A stretch of DNA of 64,000 nt, from NCBI RefSeq assembly GCF_028372415.1, contig NC_092875.1:57958919-58022918 (forward strand), in the 5' to 3' direction. Position 1 is the stretch's first letter. Each line of letters starts with the position of its first letter. A program made the position numbers and the translations under genes. Of this stretch, positions 1 to 14,686 are shown piece after piece. The notes beneath the pieces are model-generated. The model saw only the letters and a list, made by a program, of their open reading frames with translations. It ran no database searches and was not told the DNA's origin. Origin of the DNA: Notamacropus eugenii (Eukaryota > Chordata > Mammalia > Diprotodontia > Macropodidae).

Positions 1-118
1 TCACCCATCCCATGCCATAGGTCCTAGTCCTGGAACAGAGCTGAATTATGGAGAGATGGGGATGTTTTTCCCCCTAGCTCATGATGAGTTTTGCTCTTGA
101 CTCCTGTGCCTTCTCTGA

Positions 119-2314
<2,196 letters not shown>

Positions 2315-2400
2315 TACCTGTATATATATTTCTGCTTTTGATCATGGAAGCCTGCTTTTTTACCTGCTCTTCCAGTTACTCTTTGATTATAATTCTTCTA

Positions 2401-2406
2401 AATAAA
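2401..2406 (+). terminator. Poly(A) signal of the CYP4F-like gene
   Basis: AATAAA 87 bp after the TAA stop. The same hexamer is kept at the equivalent place (48136-48141) in the duplicated pseudogene. Confidence 0.8.
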
Positions 2407-4300
2407 AACAGTTCAAAATACAATACATTAGCTTTTACTTTGTGTCTCTTTGCCTAGAGAACTGGAGGACTAGGGCCAAGAGAGAGAAGCCAGGATTCTG
2501 TGTTTCTAGACTCAGGCTCTGGGTGGAAAAAGAGAGGGCTGGAAGGTTCCTACAGCTCAACCTCTCCCAGGTCCCTGGAGTCTTTTAACTTCCCATCTCC
2601 TAGGTTCCCATACAGTCTGAGGAAGGGTTCATAGGATCTCAGGTGTAGAACTAGAAAGGACTTCCAAAGCTATAACTGAGAATTAGGGAGGTGAAGAGAT
2701 TCAATCAAGTCACACAGCTAAATATACATCAGAATCAGGTCTTGAATGGATGTCCTCTGACTCCTTTCCACTGTACTCCTCCCTTACATGCAGCTGCTTC
2801 TCCAACCTCACTCTCATTCTGTGCCTGAAATTCCACTGCCCACACTCCTACCAATAATCCACATGCAAACTTATTTCCATATACTCCAGGGTCAATATGT
2901 CCCACAATACTAACAGTCCCATACTACACAGGACTTCAAAATTGTGAGCAACTGTGTACCAGTCCAGCCTCTGGAGAATAACTCCTGTTATTTTCAGTTA
3001 TAGGTATACTGTGACTCCAACGTGAGATCCCTGAGATTGATGTTGTGCATCAGCATGGCCCAGGTTGGACAGAATGCTAGTCTTGGAACTAGCAAAATCA
3101 TGGCTCAAATTCCACTTCATATTCTTACTAGTTGTGTGACCCAGTATGAGAATGTGGACCATTTTAAACATTAACATATTCTTGTATCCAAATAAGGTTG
3201 TAAAAATATTTTATCAGTAACTCTTGGCCTTTTTTCTGATTCTGTAGTATCTGTGATGAAAGGGAACCACTTTAACACTATTGTGAGCAGAGTTTAGACC
3301 CTCTTGGAATGGCCACTGTAGGAAAAAGAATACAGGAAGGAAGTAAGAAAAAGAAAACAATACTGTTGTCTTGTGCTTGAATAAAGTGATAATAGCTACC
3401 ACTTACATGACGCTTTGAGGCCACAAATTTCAATAGTGAAAAATGTTCTCTTTGACACAAGAATTCCATTAGAGGAATATATACTTTGGGAAGAACCTTT
3501 TAAAACAATCTTTTTCAAAGATCTATATCTTATTTTTAATTGTGAAAAATTGGCATCAACCTAATGACAAAGACAGAGATATTGTGTAATACATATTATA
3601 GGGTGGGGAGAGCATTTAACTTGAGATTCAAAGGATTTGGTTTCAAGCCTCAGTTCCTCAATATCTCTTGGGCAAATTGCTTACCTTTAGTAAGATTGAG
3701 GGAGTTGAATTAGATCATTTTTAAAGGTAGTTTCTAGCTCATAGCAGTTGACGGCTCTGCGAATATTTGTTTGGTCAGACATTTGAAATAATTGACCTGT
3801 AGAGCTTCATATTGAAAATTTATCTATAACTTAGTCTTTGACAGTTGACTGTGAAAATTATAATTCCCTTAAGGATGACATGAGAAATATATAAACACAT
3901 ATTATTTCGTAAAGTATTATAAAGAAACAGATATAGACATTATGAGACATTACAACTATACAAAGACATACCCAATTATAGGGATGTGAGAAAGAATGGA
4001 AAGGAATGAAAAGCTGTAGTAACTGACAAATTGTTATAGATATCTGAGTAAAGTGTTTTAGTGTACATAGTTGCAAATCTAAATTTATTTGGTTAAGTTT
4101 ATGATAAACTATTTAAAATTTAATACACTCAGTTGTACATTAAACATTTTTAAAGCAAAAAATAAACGGAGTGACAAGAATAGTAAGGAAAAATAGGAAG
4201 GAGAGAAATACATAACAAGTAATTATACTTTAAAATGTGAATGGGATGGATTTAACCCCCCCTCCCCAAAGGAACAGACAGCAGATTAAAAAGTATTGCT
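2407..4300. other. Intergenic sequence 3' of the CYP4F-like gene
   Basis: No coding exon seen. 2440-2560 and about 2985-3150 are paralogous to 48170-48440, i.e. the 3' flank of the duplicated unit; the 2560-2985 stretch has no counterpart there. 3600-3760 is a diverged MIR-type SINE (gggttcaagcctcagttcctca-like core). The rest is AT-rich and unassigned. Confidence 0.5.
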
Positions 4301-7272
4301 AAAGTTAAGATTTCTATTATGATATTGAATAACAATGGTGATGATGAACATCCTTATTTCACCTGTAGTCTTATTAGAAATGCTTCTAGCTTTTCCCCAT
4401 TACATATAATGTTAGCTGATGATTTTAGATAGATATTACCTATCATTTTAAGGAAGACTCCATTTATGTCTATGGTCTCTACTTTTAAAAATGGGAATGG
4501 GTGTTGTATTTTGTCAAAAGCCTTTTCTGTATCTATTGAGATAGTCATATGATTTCTCTTGATTTTGTTGTTGATGTGGTCAATTATGCTGATAGTTTTT
4601 CTAATATTAAATCAACCCTGCATTCCTGGTATAAATCCTACCTGGTCATAATGTTTTATCCTTGAGATAAGTTGCTGCAGTTTCTTTGCTAATGTTTTGT
4701 TTAAAATTTTTGCATCTATATTCATTAGGGAAATTGGTCTATAATTTTCTTTCTTTATTTTGCTTCTTCCCAGTTTAGGCATCAATGTTGTATTTGTATC
4801 AGAAAAGGAATTTTGTAGCACGCCCTCTTCATTTATTATCCCAAATAGTTTTTATACCATTGGAATTAATCATTCTTTAAATGTTTGATGGAATTCACTT
4901 GTCAATCCATCTGGCCCTGGACATTTTTTCTTAGGGAGTTCATTGATGACATATTCAATTTCTTTTTCTGAAATGAAGTTGTTTAAATATTTTGTAAATA
5001 ATAATCAATTTTAATAAGATTGTCAAATCTATTTGCATATCGTTGGGCAAAGTAACTCCTAATTACTGGTTTGATTTCCTCTTCATTGGTGGTGAATTCA
5101 TCCTTTTCATTTCTGATGCTGGTTAATTTGGTTTTCTTCTTTCTTTTTAAAAATCAGTTTAATCAAAGATTATTCTATTTTATTGGTTCTTTTATAAAAC
5201 CAGTTCTTAGTTGTACTTATTAGTTTAATAGTTTTCTTAATTGTAATTCCATTAATCTTTATTTTCAGAATTTCTAATTTGGTATTTAATTGAGGAATTT
5301 TAATTTGTTCTTTTTCTAGCTTTTTTAGTTGCATGCCAAATTCATTGATATGGTCTTTCCATATTTTATTCATTTAAGCATTTAGAGATATAAAACTTTC
5401 CCTAAGAGTTGCTTTCACTGCATCTCATAAATTTTGATATTTTGTCTCATATTGTCATTCTCTTGGATGAAGTTTTTTATTGTTTCTGTGATTTGTTGTT
5501 TGATCTACTCATTCTTTTGGATTAGATTATTGAGTTTCTAATTAATTTTTTATCTATCTTTCCATGGCCCTTTGTTACTGATGAGGTTAAGGGTTGATCA
5601 GGGACTCCAAAATACTGACAGTCCGGGTCATGCTCGAATGAATTCAACTCAAGCCTTCTTAAAGCCAAAGAAAACAAAGTTTATTAAAGATTCGCCAAAT
5701 TGGGTTGCCCCTTAATGAGCCTAAGCATTTGTAACGTTTGTATTCACAAGTGGGCCAGATAGAATCCCAGCTAGACAGAGTCTGAGCTGGATTGAATCTG
5801 AGCGACTTCATGGAGGCAAGATGGAACTTATATACAGAAAAGCGTATAGGAGGGATCTGTGGAGGTGGTCTGGTAGTCCAGGGTGATGGGAGGAGGGGTT
5901 TAGGAAGGGTCTTGAGGAGAAGTCCAAGGAGGGAATCCAAGGAGGGTCAAAGGCTGGAAACAGCTGGAGGCTATCGCAAGACAGACTAAGGGGGGCCTAG
6001 GTGGGAAGCAGGTGGGGCAATCCAGAGATAACAGACAATGGTCACAGATTTGGGTATGAAAAGCCAGGTTCTGTGGAGAGATACAAGGGGAGCTCAATTT
6101 GAGTATGAAAAGCCAGGTTAAGTGAGGAGATTCCAGGGGAGCTCAAGGAAGTTCCCAGAGTCTGAACCTCATCATTACCAGTAATTTTTACTGCATCATG
6201 ATTTGAAAAGGATGCATTTAATATTTCTGCCTTTCTGCATTGAATTGTGAGGTTTTTTGCCCTAACATGTGGTTAATTTTTGTGTTGGTGCCAAATATCA
6301 CTGAGAAAAAGGCATATCCCTTTGTTTCCCCATTCAATTTTCTTCAGAAGTCTGCTTTTCTAAAATTCTATTCACTTCCTTAACTTCTTTCTTGTCTATT
6401 TTGTGGTTAGATTTTTCTAGTTTTGAGAGGAGGAGGTTGAGGTACCCTACTAGAATACTTTTATTGTCTCTTTCTTCCTATAACTCCCTTAACTTCTCCT
6501 CTAAGAATTCAGATGCTATTCCATTCATTGCAGATATGTTTAGTAATGATATTACTTCATTGTTTATGGTACCTTCCAACAGGATATGGTTTCCTTCCTT
6601 ATCTCTTTTAATTCGATCTATTTTTGTTTTTTCATGATCTGAGATCACGATTGCTACCCCTGCTATTTTTACTTAAGCTGAAGCATAATATATTTTGCTC
6701 CAGCCTTTTACTCTGTGCATATCTCTCTGCTTCAAATTCTGTTATTCACTTCCATTTTATGGGAGAGTTCATCTCATTTGCATTCACAGTTGTGGTTGCT
6801 AACTGCATCTTTCTCTCCATCCTATTCCCCCCACCTCTTTTATGCTTTTCTCTATTCTTTCTCCCTTTCCCTAATCACTAGTGTTTTGTTTTTGACCACT
6901 GCCTCCCTCAATTTGCCCTCCCTTCCATCCACCCCTCCCTTTTTTCTCTCTCCTTTGTCCTCCTACTTCTCTACAGAGTAAGATAGATTTCCATAAACAA
7001 TTGAACGTGTGTTTTATTCAGTCTGTGAACAAAATCTGGTAAGGGTAAGCCCCAAGTAATGCTTGCCCTCCCCCCTTTCTCTCTATGGTAATAGATCTTT
7101 ATGCCTCTTCTTGTGATGTAATTTATCCTACTCTGCCTCACCCTTTTTTCTTCTCCCAGTACAATCTCTTTTCACCCCTTAACTAATGTTTTTATCATCA
7201 CATCAAAGTTAACTTACATCCACATACTCTGTCTATATACACCCCTTCCAAGTAACCTAATAAATAATGTTA
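4300..7272 (-). mobile_element. L1 fragment (antisense), ORF2 RT and endonuclease regions, split by a solo LTR
   Basis: Read on the minus strand, 4354-4548 encodes an L1 reverse-transcriptase stretch (MTISIDTEKAFDKIQHPF) and 4612-4821 encodes [18 protein letters not shown], both typical of L1 ORF2. Further right come the endonuclease and inter-ORF regions. Many stops and indels make it a dead copy. The solo LTR at 5579-6174 interrupts it, and L1 sequence resumes directly after the target duplication. At about 7272 it abuts a sense L1 3' end. Confidence 0.8.
5579..6174 (-). mobile_element. Solo LTR inserted in L1 (4-bp target duplication)
   Basis: A 596-bp block bounded by TGATGAGGTT and AACCTCATCA (inverted ends, TG...CA) and flanked by the direct repeat TTAC at 5575-5578 and 6175-6178. 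On the minus strand it holds a TATA box (TATATAAG, about 5829-5836) and AATAAA about 150 bp downstream (near 5680). The 4-bp duplication fits gammaretrovirus-like (class I) integrases. No internal viral sequence remains. Confidence 0.85.
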
Positions 7273-7983
7273 GTGCAGATGTGAACTGATCCGTCCATTC
7301 TGGACAGCAATTTGGAACTCTGCCCCAAAGGCTATAAAACTGCATTCTCTTTGATCCAGCAATATCACTTCTAGATTGGTATCCCAAAGAGAGCCCACAT
7401 GTACAAAAAACATTTATAACAACTCTTTTTGTGGTGGTGGTAAAGATTTGGAAATTGATGGGATGTCCGTCAATTGGGGAATGGCTAGACAAGTTGTGGT
7501 ATACGAATGTAATGAAATATTATTGCTCTGTAAGAAATGATGAGCAGGCAGATTTCAGAAAAACCTGGAAAGAATTAGATAAACTGATGCTGAATGAAGT
7601 TGGCAGAAGCAGAAGAACAGTATTCACAGTAGTCACAACATTGTGCAATGATCAACTTTGAAAGATTTACCTCTTCTCAACAATACAATGATCTAAGACA
7701 ATTCTAAAGACTCATGATGGAAAATGCTTTCCACATCTAGAGAAAAAACCATGAATTCTGAATGCAGATTGAAGTGTACTGTTTTCTTTCTTTTCTCATG
7801 GTTTTTCCCTTTTGTTCTGATTCTTCTTTCACAGCGTGACTAATGTGGATATATATTTCATATGATTATGCATGTATAACTTACATCAAATTGCATGCAG
7901 TCTTGAGGGGGAGGTAAGGAGGGAAAACAAAAATTGGAACTCAAAATCTTATAAAAGTGAATGTTGAAAAAATATTAAAAAAA
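7266..7983 (+). mobile_element. L1 3' end, 5'-truncated, with A tail
   Basis: Sense copy of the L1 ORF2 C-terminal region and 3' UTR. The ORF at 7431-7661 matches the recurring L1 C-terminal text also seen at 40380-40460 and 51220-51330. It ends in a short A run at 7977-7986. Confidence 0.8.
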
Positions 7984-7984
7984 A

Positions 7985-8150
7985 AAGATATGGATTAGTT
8001 TGCCATTTTTTTCTCCATCTCATTTTACATATGAAGAAATATAGGCAAAAAGGGTTAAGTGACTTCCACAAGGTCATACAGCTAGTAAGTATTTGATTTG
8101 AACTCAAATTTGAACTTAAACCTTTCCTCAAGGGCCATTTCTCCCACAAG
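7985..8150 (-). repeat. tRNA-derived marsupial SINE, 3' part, antisense
   Basis: Antisense of the SINE body (bladder-like phrase gggttaagtgactt...ggtcatacagctag). The same family appears at 36450-36718 (antisense) and 42402-42635 (sense). Confidence 0.6.
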
Positions 8151-8257
8151 GGTGCTTTTCTTTTTCTGGTTGTTGGTGCTTCCTCCCACTATTTTTTAAA
8201 GACTACTTTACCAGCTTTTACTTATCTAGGCAAGCTTTGTAGAAACCTTCTGCCTTG

Positions 8258-8849
8258 TGTATCAGTAAGTACCTCAACATACACAAGGGGGCCTGCTATC
8301 ACAGGTTCTTAGATCTGCATTCATAAAAGGAAGGGCAACTTTTGAGAGGTTAACAATCATTTTAATCAAGCATATGTATCATTCCTTTAACCATATATTA
8401 TCATTCACCTAGTTCAGGGGAGTCGACATCCTGAACTTCAAAGAAAATACAGAGAAATCAAAAGTCAACAGACATGCTTCCAAAATGTCTGACCATTAAC
8501 ATGTATACATCTTTACCAGAGAGGGAACATCTGGGTTTTCCAAGCCAGGGGATTCCTTAGCAACTTCTCAAATTCCTCCTCTGGGACTAACAAACACTTC
8601 AGGTCAGTAAGCCCCAAAGCGAAACCTCATTCTCAGAGTACTTATACACTTCTCAGAGCCAGAGGGCATAATCCTTTAACCCAGTGCCTTAATAGAAAAA
8701 ACAAAAGGTACTTGGAACCCTCCTACAAAACAACTCCCCTAATCAAACTTCCCTCAATGGGTGGGGAAGATCTTCTTTAATCACATTATTCAATCAGAGG
8801 CACTTTTAGTAAAACAAAAACAACAGATCCTAATTTGATTGCCATCACA
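8258..8849 (-). mobile_element. Solo LTR, ERVL-like (5-bp target duplication)
   Basis: 592 bp from TGTATCAGTAAG to GCCATCACA, flanked by CCTTG at 8253-8257 and 8850-8854. A 5-bp duplication is usual for class III ERVL elements. On the minus strand a GTATAAG box lies near 8640-8650. A second, 5'-truncated copy in the opposite orientation lies at about 32850-33433. Confidence 0.8.
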
Positions 8850-8854
8850 CCTTG

Positions 8855-9526
8855 TTGCTTCTTTGACTTTGCTTGTAAGAGTACAAGAAATTGCTAGACA
8901 TACAAAGTAAAGCAGGAACCACCAGCAAACCAAACGGACATTAGCTCCCCCCATACACCCCTGTCCAGAATATCACCACACAGGTTGATTTATAGCTGCA
9001 ATCATCAATAAAGGGATTTTCTATGGGTATACCAATCAGTGAGCATTTATTAAGTACATACTAAATGAATGACATTTTCCTAGGGACAGGTGAAGACACG
9101 AATTAAAAAGAAACAGTCCATGATCTCAAGAATTCTATCCAATAAGAAAAATATGAAATAAAATTTTGAGCAAACATATGTAAAATATATCTCAAGGAAT
9201 TTATGTTTGATGAAGTAAGATCTGTGGTGAGGGCATAGGCTGGTGAAAGGCCAAAGACTTTCTGTAAGAGAAGGAACATAAACTAAGCTCTGAAAGAAAC
9301 TAGGAATTCTAAGAAATTGAAGGAATTTGTATTTTAATTTTAGAAGCAATAAGCAGTTCCCTAAAGATTTTTGAGTAGAAAAATGACATGGTTGGATATG
9401 TTTTGAAATATCACTTTGGCAGCTATGTGGAGGTTAGATTGGAGTGGAGAGAGAGAGGAGTCAGGGAGAACAATTAGGAAGCCATTGCCATAATCCATGT
9501 GAAAGGACGAGGGTCTGCTAAATGAT
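8855..9526. repeat. Old interspersed repeats, no gene
   Basis: 9030-9120 has a MIR3-like core (gagcatttattaagtacatact). 9230-9500 belongs to an old mammalian repeat containing atcactttggcagctatgtg; family not assigned. Other parts of that repeat seem to recur at about 11310-11560 and 12540-12620. Confidence 0.45.
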
Positions 9527-9967
9527 TGTGTGGGATGGCTCAGGTCCCTACATAAATCAGTTACTCAGAGGCCTCTCAAAGTGATGACAGAAAAGTGATT
9601 TATTCGATTCTCAAGAAGCGGGGCTATCCTGTAGGAGTAGGAAAGCCAAAGACAAAGGAAAGGACAGTGATTTATATAGACCCTAACGCAAGTCCCTCCT
9701 CCCCCCACTGACCATTATCCTCATCAGCTGAGAATATGGTCTTACATTCTAGACACGAAATCTAACCAATCCCTTTTGAAATGAAGACATCGAGGAATTA
9801 TGTAAGTTTTGTCCAATCATTGAGACCCTAATACACTCCACAGTTTTATATCCTTATATGGAACTATTCTATTCTAAAAATATTGTAACCTTGAGCCTTT
9901 AGGCCTTACCTTACCCCTGGGAGAAAAATTACAATCTGAGGAGTCTTCACTAAGTCTGTCCCACTCA
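9527..9967 (-). mobile_element. Solo LTR (4-bp target duplication)
   Basis: 441 bp from TGTGTGGGATGG to GTCCCACTCA, with inverted ends and the flanking repeat TGAT at 9523-9526 and 9968-9971. On the minus strand TATATAAA is near 9672-9680 and AATAAA near 9598-9604. This layout fits a class I-type LTR. Confidence 0.8.
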
Positions 9968-10039
9968 TGATGCAGAGTTAGAGTAATTTTTGTGTCCAGG
10001 TAAGGGGCATAAAACATGTTCTCAAACAAAGTTTTCTTT

Positions 10040-10530
10040 TTCTTCTCTTTAAATTTTTTTTTTTTTTTTTTTGGAAAATAGCATTTTGCTGTTACCCAAT
10101 TACACATAAAGACAATTTCTGACATTCATTTTTTTTTAAAGTTTCATTTCCAAATTTTCTCCCTCCCTTCCTTATTTCCCTCTCCCTAAGATGGTAAACA
10201 ATTAGATATAGATTATGTATATGTCATCATGTAAAATACATTTCTATATTAGTCATGCCGTGAAAGAAGAACCAGGCTAAAAGAAAAAAAATAGTGAAAA
10301 ACAGTATACTTTGATCTGTATTCAGACTCCAGCAGTTCTTTCTCTTGAGGTGGATAGCAATTTCAATCCTGAATCCTTTGGAATTCTGTCAGATCATTGT
10401 GTTGCTGAGAAGGGCTAAGTTATTCAGAGTTGATCATCACACAATGTTGCTGATACTGTGCCAGATCAGTTTTTCAAGACAAATTTACTTGGGGTGGAGA
10501 GAGCCCAGGGCCCCCAGGAAAAAGTCCATA
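10040..10530 (-). mobile_element. L1 3' end fragment, antisense
   Basis: Begins with an 18-T run at about 10055-10072 (the A tail read backwards), followed by L1 3' UTR sequence. The same text is recognisable at 16490-16900. Confidence 0.7.
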
Positions 10531-10534
10531 CTGG

Positions 10535-11093
10535 TGTTGGCCTAAAAACTTGGTTAAAGAAAGGCAACAGGCTGAATGCATACATTTTATGATTTAATTA
10601 ATTAATCAATTCCCTATTAAAGAAAATGGTAACATAATGCATTATGGAGCCAGAAATGTTCTGGCTGGCTAGTGCAGAAATCTTCTGGCTTATATACATT
10701 TTGCCATGAGAAAGAAACTCTCCTAATTAAGCAAACCATAAATTCAGTAAGACAAGACAATTAACAAAGCAATGTCAGTTGGGCCTTGCGATTCTAGGCT
10801 GTGTAAACATATAGTCTCTGTGACATACAATAAGAAAATCTCACCAGGCTTCCTGTCCTAAACAGGCCTTTGAAGTTGTTTATCTTAACAGAGTTTGGCA
10901 AAAGCTGAAGTTACAACCCCAGGCATCTGTGTTTTTCTCTTAACACTAGGATGCTAGAAGAAGGGTCTGATAAGGAAGTCCTATTTGCCCATCAAAAGGC
11001 ATCCTCTAAGCAAAGGAGACTATTAGGTCCAGACTCTTCTTAATTCAAACTTTGGCCCTTATTAAAGTCTAAAATTTATATTAAATATTAACA
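10535..11093 (-). mobile_element. Solo LTR (4-bp target duplication)
   Basis: 559 bp bounded by TGTTGGCC and ATTAACA, with CTGG at 10531-10534 and 11094-11097. On the minus strand TATATAAG is at about 10690-10698. A clean poly(A) hexamer was not found, so the call rests on the ends, the duplication and the TATA box. Confidence 0.65.
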
Positions 11094-11097
11094 CTGG

Positions 11098-11934
11098 CAA
11101 TCAAGCAGTAAGTGCCTCCTCCATGTCACACGCTGTCCTAGGAGTAGGGTATACAAGTACAAAGAGTGCAGCAACCGCTACTCATGAGGTGTTTACATTC
11201 TAATGGGGGAGATAAAAAGTACATATAAAAAGTTATCCAGCATCAATATAAAGTTGATAAATGCAAACATATATACAGGAGATGAAAGTTGTTTTGGGAG
11301 GGAAGGAGGGCACTGGATGCTGAGGTGGAGGTGATGGGGAAACAGGTAAGGTTTCATGTAGAAAATGTTGTCTGATCTGCATCTGGAAGAGAAGGATGCT
11401 AGGAAGTGGAGGTAAGGAAAGGCAAAGCATATGGCCAGTACCAAGGCCTGGAGATAGGAGATGGAATGTTGTGTATGAAGAACAGAGAGAAGGATAGTTC
11501 GGTGAGATTGCAGAATGTAGGAGGGAGAGTAATGTGAAGGTGAAGCTGACATGATGGGTTAAGGCCAGAAGTGTATGTGCATGTGTCCTTCCGTGTACAG
11601 CAGAGAGACGTTGACTTGAAAAGAGCCCTGACTGAGGTATCTGGTAGATTCCTGTTTTAAATAAAGTTCTAAGCAAGCTGGAGGGGGTGGGGGTGGGGTT
11701 GTTGTTTGTTGTATTTTCTGGTTGAGAGCACTTTGAAAATTTGGAGAAGAAGAAAGGAAATGGATGCCAAGGATGTTGTGCAAGCTGGATGAAGAAGTCT
11801 TCATACCTGATTTGAAGTGATTTGGGGGATGTGGCAGGTAAGGAGGAAACTGAGGTTTTGAACTTGGGTGATTGGAAGGATTGTAATATTCAGGCAGAAA
11901 TAGGGAAGTTTAGAAGGGGAAGCTTTAGAGACAT
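11098..11934. repeat. MIR3-like and old interspersed repeat remnants
   Basis: 11098-11220 is MIR3-like (agtaagtgcctcctccatgt...tagggtatacaagta). 11310-11560 resembles the same unassigned old repeat as 9230-9500. No exon seen. Confidence 0.4.
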
Positions 11935-12175
11935 AATGGATAGAAAGAAAGAATGAATGAAAGAAAAAGAATGAAAGTAAAGGAAGGAACGTAGAAAGGA
12001 AGAAGGAAAGAGAAAAGAAGGAAGGAAAAAGAGAAGGAAAGAAAAAGAAAGAAAGGAGAAAGAGAAAGAAAGAAGAGAAAAGGAAGGAAGAAAAGTGGGA
12101 AGGAAGGAAAGAGCAGAAGGAAAAAGGAAAGAAGAAAAAAGAAATAGGCAAAATAAGGAAAAGAAAGATGAAATC
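11935..12175. repeat. Purine-rich (GGAA/GAAA) simple repeat
   Basis: About 240 bp of A/G on the + strand with GGAA and GAAA units. The Phe/Ser-rich minus-strand ORF across it is a composition artefact. Confidence 0.85.
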
Positions 12176-12179
12176 TATT

Positions 12180-12470
12180 TTTTTCATTTACAATTTTTTT
12201 GATGTGTTTTGGTTTTTACATTATTTTCATTAACAGATTACTCTGTCTTGTAACAAGGTAAAACTAATGGTATAATGATCTCTTTGACAAGTGCATATAT
12301 CATTTCACATTTCTAGTACCTTCCTGCCTCTCTATTTTTAAAAAATGAACAGAAATCTATTTCCTTTCCCTCCTACTCACTGCTCCATTGGGGGAAAAAA
12401 AGAAAAAAAGTTTTTTTTTTTTTTTTTTAACAAATGTACATGGTGAAGCAAAACAAATCCCCTCAGTGAC
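12180..12470 (-). mobile_element. L1 3' region fragment, antisense
   Basis: L1 3' UTR-type sequence (caaggtaaaactaatggtat, then a T18 run at about 12411-12428). Similar text at 61560-61640. Confidence 0.5.
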
Positions 12471-12619
12471 TACAGAACACATGTGCCCCATTGTCTAGAC
12501 TCTGGAATGAATAGAAGGCTTCATCACTGGTGCTTTGAAATCATGAGTATTAAAGGGGAGGTCCATTTTAGACATGCTCACTTTAGACATGCAGAGATGT
12601 CCAGCAGGCAATTGGCAAG

Positions 12620-14686
12620 AGAGGATTATCTATCCTCCAGTCCCAGCATGCCCAAGTGACCCTTACATTACATAGTCTCCAGTCTCTCCTTAAACTGGTC
12701 ACCATCCCCTGCCCTGTTTCTGGCTTGGCTGTGCCCTTTCTAGTTTGTGGCACCAGGTGGAGGAGGGTTAACTATAGAGAGAAGAAGAGGTCTTTCTCTT
12801 AGACTGTTAGGAAAGAGACCATTCCATCCCTCAGTCCCCTTTGTGGTCTGAGTGTTCTGCCTAAAAGAGGTCCTAGGATGAAGACAGGAGTCACTCTGCC
12901 CAGCCCCAGCTCTCTGGGAGCTGTGTCTCCTGCTGACTTCGACCTGTCTTATCTGTCACCTAGCTTCTAATGCCTGGTCTAAACTTTTATATACTTTAGT
13001 TCACCCTCTTCTGCTCCAACCAAAGGAAGGTTCAGAGTTTAGTAAGTTAGCCCATTCCTCAGGGGCCTTTGGCTCCACTCTGCCCAGGCCCTCAGCCCTC
13101 CCACCTTCCTAATTCCTTCAAGGTCTGTCCTTTCCCCATGATGGTCTTTTCTACTCAGTGACCTCACCTGTTCAAGGAAATCAGGACCCAAACTTGCAGG
13201 TGGGAAAAGACCCAGAGAAGGTGGGGGATTGAGGGAAGGATCATTTGGGAAGTACCTTCCTGATGCCAGAACAAACTTTCTACAATTCAGGATTTTCTCC
13301 TTCCTCTTTCCTCCCCTGCCCCATACCCCACCCTCTAGGAAGTGCTGAGCAGTCTGAGGCTGCTTCATAAGGATTTCTACTGGGCTGTTCACAACCAGAG
13401 GAATTCTTGGACTGCAGATGTACCAGCCCCATCTCCTTTACTGCTCAGCATCCCCTGAGACTCTAGTGTTCAACTTTACCCTGAACCCAGGTGCTATCTC
13501 TGAGCCCCTGTGTACAGGTACCAGGAGAGCCACCATATATCACTGTTACTCAGTGGTGGGGAGGGGAAGGCAGGCTCTGGAGAATTGCCACCCTGAATTC
13601 TGTATCAGGAGTAAGTGTTAAATCCAGTCTGTGCCTTCAGGGACTCTTAGTAAAAGGGTGAGTCTTTCTGGCTTACCCTACCTGCTGCTTAAGGATTTTC
13701 ACCTATCTCCTCCTTTCATATTTGGCTCTTGGGAAAAGGGATGAGACCTCCTGTAAGTGGATGTGGCTATACCAGCTCAAGATTGGTTGTCTAGCTCTAA
13801 CCTCTTGTTTACTGAGAGGAGAGGCGGCTCTTGAAGCAGCCAATGTTTGGGAAGAATTGGGAGGGGGAAGTGGGAGCAAAGTGCAGATCTTGGTTCCCAT
13901 TTGGGTAGAAGGAATATTTGTAAGCAGGAAACTGAAAGAGCTTGTGAGAAAGCAAGATTAGGTACTTCCCTTGGACAATCCCCCTTCTACACACCCCAGG
14001 AACTTGTTGCAGGAATGAAAAGACTCCTCTGCCTGGGAAGAAAGCTGTGTCTGCCACCCTGAGGGGCTTGAGATTCTAGAATAGGAATTCAGACTCAGGC
14101 CAGGTGTGTTTAGACTTAGGAGAGTCCTCTAGGGAGGGATGTAACTTGAGTCAGCTTTGTTACTTCAGTGGTTCACAAAGTGCCCATGAATCTGCTGCCT
14201 GGACCTGGAGCCTGGAAGAGGCTGATGAGGAGAATGGGCTCCTTGGGTTATTTACTGACATCAAGATAATGCTGATATTCAGAAACCAGACCAAAACAAA
14301 ACCGAGTTCAGCTGGGAGTAGGGGGAGAGCCCCTCTGTGTTTGGGGGCAGAAGTGTCCCTACTCTGCTTTTAGGTTTCCCTTAGGAGTCACAGGAATGTT
14401 CAGTCCTCTAGGAATGTGCCTCCAGCAGACTCTAAGCCTAAAGAGTCTGAGGCAATGGTGCCACTTGGACCCTCGGTGTCTTCCTTCTTCCACAGACCTC
14501 TCATTTTCTTCTCCACTTCCCTCTCTTGCATCTCCTAATCTTGTTACTCCCTCCTCTCTCTTTAAACTTCTCTGAATGACTCTCTATACCTAGGTCTCCT
14601 CTCCATACTTCTTTGCTTCTCCTGCCCCATGGATTATCCTAGGACTGACCTTCCCTCCTTTGCCTCATGGTCTCTCTTCCTGTAGC
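12620..14686. other. Unique sequence upstream of the CYP4F-like pseudogene first coding exon
   Basis: Little repeat content. CYP4F genes usually have a non-coding first exon and promoter here, but I cannot point to either. Small ORFs on both strands show no domain or codon pattern. Confidence 0.4.

Noticed and set aside
11801-12187. Phe/Ser-rich minus ORF
   Set aside because: It is the translation of the GGAA/GAAA simple repeat.
13039-13392. 117-codon minus ORF
   Set aside because: No recognisable domain, no splice context, composition like the surrounding unique intergenic DNA.
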